NCBI RefSeq assembly: GCF_026212465.1
Contig: NC_080049.1
Span: 36,496,885 to 36,560,884 of the forward strand
Source: Amaranthus tricolor
Taxonomy: Eukaryota > Streptophyta > Magnoliopsida > Caryophyllales > Amaranthaceae
Reading direction: 5' to 3'
DNA: 64,000 nucleotides
Within the stretch, counting starts at the first letter, position 1. Each line of letters begins with the position of its first letter. Below are positions 13,356 through 24,600 of the stretch, in pieces. The position numbers were made by a program, and so were the translations under genes. The notes under the pieces were generated by a model. The model saw only the letters and a list, made by a program, of their open reading frames with translations, made no database searches and was not told the DNA's origin.

Positions 13356-15660
13356 AATGTACGTTCTCTAATTGTCATTATAAATTAAAAAAAAAAAAAA
13401 AAAAAAAGTTATCTAGAGACTAGAAATATCATAGTGGCAAATGCTCATATTTTATTACTAAAGTTGTAATGGACCCTTTGGCCATTATCTCTATAGTTTT
13501 ACAAAAACGATATTGCAAACTTTTTATGTGCAATATTTATGTAATGTCAAACTGAAAATGATGTGGGCACTTAGTATATTAATTATATTTGTAATTTTGT
13601 AGTCACTATGCACAAAAAAATTATGGCTCTTTCCCTTTCTTTTGAAGTTTCTTGTTTGCTCTTTCATAATCAATGTAATCACTTTAAATTTATATTTTAT
13701 TTTTAATATAAAATTTAAAATATAGTTAAGTTATACCAATTAAAAATGTAATATTAAGGATACGATTGAATAAATATATTATTAGACTCTAAGTACAAAG
13801 TATAATCTACAAGATCTTATGTTGAATTAAGAAATCAAAAAAACCAAGCAAAGAGATTTGCACTTTCTTATGAGTATGACTGAATAATAAGATGACATGA
13901 ATGGATATCCTTTATGGCCTTTATATACGTTACATGTTTCTATTTATAGAGAAATATACGTAATCATCTACTCATCTTTCTCAATGTTCATCTATTATTC
14001 TTTTAGTAGTATAATATTTTTAGTCTTAAAGTATTTTTAAAAATCTTCAAATTGTTTTTTAAGAGCTATTTTATTTAGTTGCTTAAAAATATGTCCATAT
14101 TAAAAAAATAGTAAAAATGTTTCTTTTAGGAGTGGGAAGTGATTTTGTTTCAAAAAAAAAAAAATCTTGGAATAGACCTTTCATATATGATGATAAGTCT
14201 TTGGAAATATCATGGAGGAAGTGGTGCCAAAAGTCCATACAATATTCAATAATATCGCTCGTGCATACAAATAAATTGATATTAAATTAAAAATCTACAA
14301 TGAAATTTCAGGTGGACCAATCAAACTCTGTTTGCTAACGTATAGTGATGGAAACGGCAAACAATTATATTATACATTGGTATTTATTTTCGTAAACTAA
14401 GTTTAATCATTTCTTTTTAATGGTTCGATTTTTTTAATAGGATAAATTTTTTTTATAATACACTTAATTTAATTCAATTTAATTATGTATTGTGCTATTT
14501 ATATAATTGAGTGAAATTTAGTTTTATTTTCAGTTCTATTTAAATTTGAGAAAAAAAAAATTAAACATAACTTAAAGAAAAAGATCTAAAATCATTTGTA
14601 GCATTTAAATTACGAAAGAAGTATAGACAACATTTTCGAAAACCTTTTATCTCTTTTTAAAACAAATTGAAATCCTTTTAATTAGTATATTTTGGGCCCT
14701 TGACGTACATGTTATTGTCAATTTATTCATTAATGGAAAAGTGGACAAATTTTGATAGAAGCACAAGTAGTGCCCAACAAAGAAATTATAGAGTTACTAT
14801 CAAATTGCTCCAGAATTTGGCAATAAAAGCAGTCATGGATAATGATACACAACCTCTCATGCTTTATTATTTTCAAATTCAAATTTAAATAAATGAAACA
14901 ATGATGCATCTGAATTTTTTTTGAAGTAACCTGTAAAATAGAAAAATGATAAAGAATTTATATATTCAAATATTATAACATTTTTTAGGGGCCTAATTTT
15001 GATAGACTATAAAATATATTTCTCTACCCATTAAGTAATTCAACTTAAAGTTTAACCTTATCATATATTACATATTCTTTCTTGACCCTAAACGTTGCAA
15101 AAACCTCTCTTATTTTTTCTCGAGTCGATGAACTCTTTAATCGTGCTCTCCTTTATGGATATAAGTTTTCGTTGTCCTTCCCTCCCCAGACCATGACTAT
15201 AATTTTCTATGGTTTGGATACATTGGTATTTTGATGATGATATATTGCATATTCTATAGCGAATTAGATTTAAACTTGTAAACATATTAGATTTAACCAA
15301 AAAGGTAGATACAACACAAAATCATATGTATATGTGACTTTAAATATTTATTACAAATAAGAGGTGTATTAGATTTAAACTCAGTAAGCGGATGCTATGT
15401 ACAATATAATATCTCAACCAAACATGTAGAGTTATACTTGTACAGTTGTACTTAAACTACATATATAATATTCAAAATAAAAAATAAATGTCAATAAAGA
15501 TAAACAAAGACTAGTCCCAAAGACTTTTATAGCACTTCAGAAAGCTATTATTAGGAGCAAGTCACTTCCTTGTGAGAGTACACAAACACAAATACTTCAT
15601 ATAATCTCCCAAAAGACAAAAAAAAAAAAAAAAAAGAATTTAAAATATTTTTATTGAAAA
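13356..15660. other. Intergenic DNA between WAT1 genes A and B
   Basis: This is AT-rich DNA holding the 3' flank of gene A and the upstream region of gene B. There are poly-A tracts at about 13386-13407 and 15619-15636. The only feature I can name is a truncated SINE tail at 15118-15240. The 62-codon ORF at 14700 has no recognisable domain. Confidence 0.5.
15118..15240 (+). mobile_element. Truncated SINE, 3' end (second copy)
   Basis: The segment contains CTCCCCAGACCATGACTATA and TTTCTATGGTTTGGATACATTGG, followed by a degenerate ATG run. It aligns with the copy at 3735-3862, including the upstream CTCGAGTCGA block. A shorter fragment of the tail (CTATGAGCGGAATACATCG) occurs at 16458-16498. 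Confidence 0.5.
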
Positions 15661-18600
15661 ATGTGGGAAATAAAAGTAGGATTATTGCTGTTAGCAATGG
15701 AGATAATGAATGTAAGTTCCAATACATTGGGCAAAGCAGCCATGGCGAAGGGATTAAGCAACTATATCTTCACTACTTACACTCATGGCGTTGCTTTTTT
15801 ATTCCTTATTCCCATTGCTTTTCTTTTCCACAGGTAATAATTACAATTTTAAGTTTATTTTTTATTATTATTATTTGTTCTCTAACTAAAATAAGACTTA
15901 ATTGTTGATTCTATATTTTTTAATTTTGTTATAAATATAATTATTTTAAATCGGTTTTGATTAATATTAATCACGATGTTGCAATACACCATGATTTTCA
16001 ACAGGAAAAACCCAGCTCCACCCATAAGTATTGGTATTATACTAAGGCTTTGTCTGCTTGGAGTTCTCTGGTAATATACTTTCCTCGGTTCCTCCTTACA
16101 TATAATCACTATTCACCTTAAGAGTCTCATTTTACATTTTACGGATTTTAAGGAGAGTCTCAAGTGGGACCCTAAGGTAGAAAAAAGAGTAGTATTATGG
16201 GTTTTTAATGTAAGGGAGGAAAATTAGTATGGGTAATTGATGATATAATTGAAAATAGAATAAAGCTACTAAGGGCATAAAAGTTAAAAACCCATACTAA
16301 AAATAGAAATGGGACAATTAAAATTACTTGACCATAAAAGGAAATGGGACACATAAGCTGAATAGATGGATAATTAAGTTAGAACATTTACGTCAATTGG
16401 AAAATTAAGTTTAATAAATTTATTTTAAACATCTTATGTTTATTAACCTTAAAAAAATCTATGAGCGGAATACATCGAATATAATAATAATCATATACAA
16501 TCTTTAAGATATATGAAATTAGTAAACCTAGAAAAAATTAGTAGAAGTCTAAGCCCATTCTTGTTGATTTTTTACTTCTATGCGTTAAATTTAGTGGTAT
16601 GAAATTTTGATGTAAAAACTTATCACTAATCACTCATTTTCTATTGTGTTATGTCAATGTAAGACGATTTTAATTGAGTCAGCTCAAATTATTATAAAAG
16701 CCGGTTGTATTTGTTTATTTTTTAAATGGGATAATTGTAGTTGAATTAACACTGATTATTTGTTTATTTATAATTTGAGGTAGAGTATAGAATTTTTACA
16801 TATAGGGAGAGAAAAAATTAAATTATTCCTCTATGAGGTAAAAGTTAAACTTCCCTTACAAGAGTAAAGCGAAATACACCGGCCTAAACCATCGTTCTTG
16901 AATATTGATTTATAATTGGTCTTCTTAGATGATGAGCAATTAAGTGCGACATAATTCAAAAATATTGGTATGATAACCTCATCAAATTAAAAAGAATTGT
17001 GATGGGAAGGTTCTTTTTCTAATTATCTAGTTACGATCTTATCTGATGCAGAAGTGTTCCAAAAGGAATTTTGTTGAGATTAATGGTGTGACTTGAGTGT
17101 ACAATTAATGTGTGCATTTATATGCGACTTATAGGATGAAATTCTATGGATGACTTGAATGGGTGACTTAATGTTTGTGATTTATGATGGAGTTTAAAAG
17201 CTTGATTATTTCATGAAGTTATATGACTTAACTATGATAGTTATAGGAGTGAAGAAGTTTGTTGGAGTTTTGGTGTGACTTTGAGTGCACCAATGGAATA
17301 TGATGATGTGTGATGGTGTGTGGATGTGTGTGGTTATGTGTATGATGATGTCGAGAGGTGTTTAGGAGCTGCTCGACTGGTATACACTTCTGCTCGATCG
17401 AGTGGACAAGCTCGACCAAGTCAGTAGTTGTTCTAATCCTCTGCTCGACCAAGAATTGATCCGCTCGACTAGGACCCCATTTTGCTCGACCGGTCAAGCG
17501 AGGCCCAGCAGCACACTTTGTTTCTTGCGCGATAAGCTTATACGGGAATGTTTTATTTTGGGCCTTCTCCCAATCATTTGTAAATGACTTCTAGTATAAA
17601 TAGGAGTCTCTACACTCACTCCATAAGTGATTCAAAACCCTAGCCAAACATAAACCCTCTCTTTCTCTTTTCTTCTTCTCCAAGTGTATTACTCCATTGT
17701 AAGAGTTCTTGAGAACTCCATTGATTCTTCACATAATACAAACAAGCTAACCACCACCGAGGACGTAGCCCATATTGGGGTGAACCTCGTAAATCTTGTG
17801 TCTTTGTTTATTGCTTTCTTTTTTATTGTTCTTCGTTGCTAGTTATTGAAGTGTCTGTTTGTTTGTTTGCATAGAACACCCCTACCAAAGGTCTTGGGTG
17901 TTTTGAGGGATAAAGTTAGAAACTTTAGGCCCTAGTGTGCTCATTATATCAAAGTTAAATGTTTGATTGAAGATGCTCTACTATGCTTAGTCGAGCAAAA
18001 TTGTTAGAAAGCACACTGAAGGTCGCTCGACCAGCGAGCTCTTGGGTGGGGTCGAGTGAACAATCAAAATGTATCCAGAAGCTGCCTGTAGCCCGCTCCA
18101 CCCAGGTCGCTCGATCGAGCGAACCCCTATTCCGGTCAAGCTGATCTTCTGACGATTTATAGGATGTTGTTTTCGTCCCTTTAACTTCTTGAAGCAGTTT
18201 CAAAAGTGGTTAATTCTTAGTATTAAGGCTGTAATCTCATTGAATGTAATTGGAATCACTCTACATGGCCAAGAGTGTTACCAATAAGATACTATTAAAG
18301 AGTAGACTCTAAGATCTACGCTTGGAGGAAGGTAAACCTTTAAAACCACACTTAGATGAGTTTTATTCCATTGTTATGGATTTACAAAATATTGAAGTCA
18401 AGTTTGATGATGAAGACTTGGATATTTACCTCTTATGTTCTTTATCTCCATCTTACAAAAATTTTAGAGAAACTGTACTTTATGGTAGAGAAAACTTGAG
18501 TAGTGATGATGTGAAAAATTCCTTGACACAACGGGATCTCATTGATACACAATTGTCACAAAAATCACAAGGTGGCTCGGGTGATGGATTGTTTGTGAGA

Positions 18601-21600
18601 GGGAAGACGCAAGAGAAAGGTTCCACTAGTGGGGGTATAAACAAGGGTAAAGGGAGGTCGAAGTCACGGGGGCCTAACAAAAATAAGACTTGCAACTATT
18701 GTAAGCTTAAAGACCACATCAAGAAGGAATGTTGGAAATAAAAAAAAATGCTAGTGATGATGGGGCTAGGGACACAACTAGTAATGTCAAGACTAGTTAC
18801 GTGAATGATAGTGATGATGGTTGTGTTCTAGTAACCACACATGGGTACAAAGATGGTGATGAAAGGATTCTTGACTCGGGGTGCACATTCCACATGAATC
18901 CCAACAAAACTTTCTTCCAAGCATTTGAAAATGTTGATAGGGAAAATATGACCATGAAAAAAATACTACTTGTAAGGTGGTTGGAGTTTGGAGTGTGAAA
19001 ATGAGAATGTTTGATGGAATGGTGAGAACCTTGACGTATGTGAGGTATGTTACGGGGTTGAAAAAGAATCTCATATCTTTGGGTACTCTTGATAAGATCG
19101 GGTGTAGAATCACTTGTGAAGGTGGAGCTATGAAGATTGCTAGAGGGTCACTTGTGGTGATGAAAGAGGAAGATGAATAGGAGTTTGTATGCTCTTGAAG
19201 GTTCAACTATCTCCGACTCGGCAAATGTTTCCACAAACACAATGTCCGATCAAGAAACAAAACTTTGACACTTGAGACTTGGTCACATGGGAGAAAAAGG
19301 TATGTATGAACTTTCTAAACAAGATTTATTTGATAGCAAAACGTTCAGGAACCTTGGGTTTTGTGAACAATGTGTTTATGTGAAACACAAGAGGGTTAGT
19401 TTTAAACTCGCCATACACAACACTAAGGGAATACTAGACAATATTCATTTCGATTTGTGGGGGCCTTCAAGAAAGTCCTCCCTTAGTGATTGTAATTACT
19501 TGTTGACCTTCAGTGATGATTTCTCAAGAAAAGTTTGGTGTTACTTCATAAAACATAAAAATGAAGTTTTTGATGTTTTCTTGGAATGGAAGAAAATGAT
19601 TGAGAAAAAGACAGGTAGGAGCATCAAGACCTTGAGAATCGATAATGGTCTTGAATTTGTTGATAATAAATTTCTTCAATATTGTGCAAGTGAAGGTATT
19701 GTGAGACATAAAACTTGTGCAGGGCGTCCTCAACGAAATGGTGTTGCGGAGAGGATGAATAAAACGTTGTTGGAGAGGGCTCAGTATATGCTAAACCAAG
19801 CAAAATTGGGATATAGGATATAAATGATGGAATGTTAGATCTAGGGCCAGAAAATGCATTTTTGTGGGATATGGAGTAGGTATAAAGGGGTATAGGATGT
19901 GGTGTAATGAGTCTAAAACAATAATCACCTCAACAGATGTATTTGATGAAAATAGCATGCTAGTCTCTTGTGTAGAAAGGCCCAATAAAAATGTTGTAAA
20001 TGATGTTGTGATTGATCCTGTTGATGCACAAGAGGAGGTCCAACCTCTTAATATTGATGAAGATAAGAATGATGATGTTCAACAAAGATCTTCTCCTTTG
20101 TCCACAATAAGGCAAAAGAGGAAGATCGTAGCTCTAAGGAGGTACATTGAAGAGTGTGATTATGTTGCATATACTCTCAACATTGCTAGCAAAGTTAAAG
20201 GGTTGCATGAACCAAGTACGTACAAGGAGACTATGGCCTCAAATGACTCAAGCAAATGGTTGATAGCCATGAAGCACGAGATGGAATCACTTGCAAAGAA
20301 CGAAACTTGGGATATCGTTGAAGCACCAAAGAAAAAGAAAATTATTAGGTGCAAGTGGATATTCAAGAGGAAGGAGGGTCCTTTTAGTGGTGTTCCTCCC
20401 ATCTACAAAGCAAGGGTAGTAGCAAAGGGATACTCTCAAATTGAAGGTTTCGATTTTCATGAGGTATTTTCACCGGTCGTGAAACACTCTTCTATAAGGG
20501 CACTTGTAGCTTTGGTGGCGATGGAGGATCTGGAGTTGCATCAATTGGATGTGAAAATGGCGTTTCTTCACGGTGAGCTTGAAGAAGAAATTTTTATGAA
20601 GCAACCGAAAGGTTTTGAAGTAGCTGGTAAGGAAGGTCATGTGTGTAGATTGAAAAGATCATTGTATGGGTTGAAGCAATCGCCAAGGAAATGGTACAAG
20701 AGGTTCAATTCTTTCATGATTTCATATGATTTTATTAGAAGTTCTTATCATAGTTGTGTTCATCTTAAGAAACTTGAGAATGGTTCTTTGTTGTATTTGC
20801 TCTTATATGTTGATGATATGCTAGTAGCATGTAATTCTTTGTTTGAGGTGGAGAACTTGAAAGAGTTGCTTTCAAGTGAGTTTGATATGAAGGATCTTGG
20901 TGAAGTCAAGAAGATTCTTGGAATGGAGATTTTGAGAGACCGGGCTAAGGGTGTCGTATACCTTAGCCAAACCAAGTATATTGAGAAAATTGTGCAACGG
21001 TTCTCCATGAAAGATGCTAAAGGTGTGTCTACTCCTCTTGCCTCTCATTTTAAATTGTCCAAGAGATTGTGTCCACAAACAAAGGCAGAAGAAGAGCAAA
21101 TGGATTCAAGCAAGCTAACCGGGTTTTGTGACTCGGACTATGGAGGTGATTTTGATAATAGAAAATCCACAAGTGGGTTAGTGTTCACATTTGGTGGTTC
21201 GGCAGTGAGTTGGCAATCATCACTTCAAGATGAGGTTGCCCTTTCAACAACCGAAGCGGAGTACATAGCCGTTGCCGAGTCATTCAAAGAAGCAAAGTGG
21301 CTCAAAGGTCTAGTTGGTGAGATGTGCAACAAGGTGTGTTCGGTAAGTGTGCATTGTGATAGTCAAAGTGCAATTCACTTGGCTAGGAATCAAAATACAT
21401 TGCATAGAAGGTCCAAACACATTAATATCAAGTATAATTTCATCAAGGATGAAGTTGAGCACAAAAGGGTGATTTTGAAGCAGAATGATACTAAAGATAA
21501 CCCGGCCGACATGCCATTACCTACAACCAAGTTTGATTTGTGTGTTGACTTGGTTGGTTTAGCTCCTTGCTTGAAATGATTCCCTTTGGGCATGTGAGGT

Positions 21601-24600
21601 GTGTATGTTGTTTTATGCTTGTTTATATTCTTGTAAGATGAAGTGGATTGATGAATGCTTTGACTTGGGTAAACTCAAGTCAAGGTGGAGATTGTTGATA
21701 TTAATGGTGTGAATTGAGTGCACAATTGATGTGTGCATTCATATGTGACTCATGGGATGGAATTCTATTGATGACTTGAATGGGTGACTTAATGTTTGTG
21801 ATTTATGATGGAGTTTAAGAACTTGATTATTTCATGAAGTTATATGACTTAACTATGGGAGTTATGGGACTTAATGAAGAAGTGTAAATGTTTGATTGAA
21901 GATGCTCTGCTATGCTTAATCGAGCAAAACTGTCAGAAAGCAAGCTGAAGGTCGCTCGACTAGCGAGCTCCTGGGTGGGTCAAGCGAACAAACAGAATGT
22001 ATCCAGAAGCTGTCTGTAGCCCGCTCAACCAGGTCGCTCGATCGAGCGAACCCCTGTTTCGGTCGAGTGGATCTTCTGATGATTCATAGGATGACGTTTT
22101 TGTCCCTTTAACTTCTTGGAGCAGTTTCAAAGTGGTTAATTCTCAGTATTAAGGCTGTAATCTCATTGAATGTAATTAAACTATAAAAAGTGAGCTCATT
22201 TGTTTATCCATACACATCAAACACAAACCCCTAAGCCTAAATACATAGTCTTTGCATTCTCTTACATCATTTGTAATACTTCATTGTAAGATTTGTATTT
22301 CTCAATTGTTATAATATAAACAAGACACTACACACTACGAAGGACGTAGTCATTATTGGGTGAACCTCCTTAAATCATTGTGTTCCTTTTGCATTATTTT
22401 ATTTCCTTCAAATGTTTGTAAGTTTGTTGAAATCTATATTGTTCATCAAAGTTCTTTACATCGTATCGATCTTGGCAAATTATTTTAAATTTCATTAATG
22501 TTGCTACCTTTTTTGGTCAACTTTTATTTAACACCAATATACAATGTTGTTAATTTTGAAGCAGACTTAAGTTAGTTTGAGACTAGCTCAATATTTGACT
22601 TTTTATCTTTGAAACAAATAAATACGTTAAATCAAAATACATAATTTTAAATTGATATACATTTAATTAAATAGAATAATTCAATTAAACCAATTCAACT
22701 GTACAATTTGATTCATTTCGAGTCATTTTGGATGGATTTGATCTTGACCAGGTATGGTTATGGTCGTTTGAGTCTTTATTGGTCGATTTTTAGACGTAAT
22801 TTGGGTCTCAAGTTGAGTTTGTTTTACTATTACCTTTATCCCCTAATCCGAACGTGTCTAGTGTCTCTTGTCTTTACGAAAAATATATCAATCTGAGTAA
22901 TGTATCTTTGCACACTAGTTTTCATTTATGTACGTCTCAAATTAGGTTAGATAGTGCAGCTAAATAAAAATTTTTAAATTCATTTTGAATTTGAAATACT
23001 CCCTTTTAAGTGTTTAATTATCTTTAATGATAAAAGTGATACTTTAAATATTTGCATAATTATATTTTTGACAATGGTGATTTTGAATATGTGGAAAGTG
23101 CCAACCGTACAGTACTCCTGAATAAAAGCCTCGTTGACATTAATTTACATTGCTTTTGTTTTACTTTAACTATTTGTTTTAACGCTTTAAAATTTTAAAA
23201 AATGTAAAATAAATAAAACATTAAATTTTATACAAATTCTTATATGAGACGGTCTCACGGGGAGACCATTTTAATCGGATTGGCCCAATGTATATTTATC
23301 TTTAAAGTGATGAAAGTTATCACTTATAACCTTAAAATGATCACTTATAATTTTAAAGTGATTACTTGGAGAAATGGACTTACTTATATGCGCTCGTCTC
23401 ATAGTGAGACAGTCTCATAGAAGATGGACCCAAAAAAAATATATAATGGGCCAAGCTTATCGAGGCCTTACAAAATACAACCAAAGAATTGGCCTGCCCC
23501 AGTTGAAGATGGGTTTTGTTGACTTACACGAACCCAAGACAAGCATATTATTTGTCGTCACCAAATTTTCCTCGAATTAATGTATTTTTTAATCAAACTA
23601 AGGCCAATGGTTGTTTCTTGAGAAGCCTATTAAAAAATTACATCACTCCTCAAATATAATTTTTTGTTATATACTCCAGATTATTCCAAATTGATTTTAA
23701 ACACTTGCCTAAAAAAAAATTGTACTTGGTTAAATTATAAAAATTTGATATTAGTAAAATTAAAATTAAGATTAATAAAAAAAACTCATTTGATAATATT
23801 TTAACTTATAAATTATAGATACAAGTTAAAAAAAATTAAAAATTAAAAATAAAATACAAATTAAGAATGAATGGTAAAGAGCATAAAAACACAAATGAGA
23901 AATTTGATCAGAATAAAAGGAATTTATACTTTAAAAAAACTAATATTTTGAAGGGTTGTTATACAAGGATGAGATATAGTAACAAAAAAAATTAAAAACC
24001 TATTTTTTTTATTATGTCAAAATATAGTTCTAAAGTTGTATTTGAATGTACTAATACTATGCAGCGGAGGTTGCTCCATCTTCTTGTACATCGGAATACG
24101 TTATAGTTCACCGACCCTTGCTTCAGCAACAAACAATCTTTCCCCTGCCTTTACTTTCATAATGGGCATCATTTTCAGGTATATATATCAACCGTATCAA
24201 ACTAATGAAAAAATCTTGTGCAGACTTGTTTTAGACTATTTTCGCGTTGAACCAACTTATACAAAAATAGTAAGTATTTTCACTAAAATACAATTAAATA
24301 CAATCATTGAAAAGTATTTATTATTTTTTGATTGGACCACACTAAAATAGTAGACCAATAAGTCCACACAAGACATAATGATCTGTAGAGAACCTCATTT
24401 GAGAAAATCAATTTATTTTTTGAGATCTAGTGGGTAATTAAATTTATTCCCGAATCTTTAAAAAGTAAAAATAAACTGAGGCTTACGTATATTATAGGAC
24501 GAAAAGTATTGAAATATATATAATTATAACTACTATATAATATATTTAATGCTTATATATGTTATAAAATGCCCGAATTCAGGATGGAGGTTTTGAACCT

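Larger units (their letters stand above)
17072..22487 (+). mobile_element. Ty1/copia retrotransposon, degraded, TSD AATTT
   Basis: This element is inserted in intron 2 of WAT1 gene B. The target-site duplication AATTT is present at 17067-17071 and 22488-22492. The 3' LTR (21693-22487, starting TGTTGATATTAATGG) follows a polypurine tract AAGGTGGAGAT. The 5' LTR is broken into 17072-17259 and about 17957-18251 by a nested solo LTR, and its 3' end is joined abruptly to mid-gag; the primer binding site is gone. The coding order is gag, protease, integrase, reverse transcriptase, RNase H, which is the copia order. Several stops, frame changes and internal deletions show that it is dead as an autonomous element. 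Confidence 0.92.
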
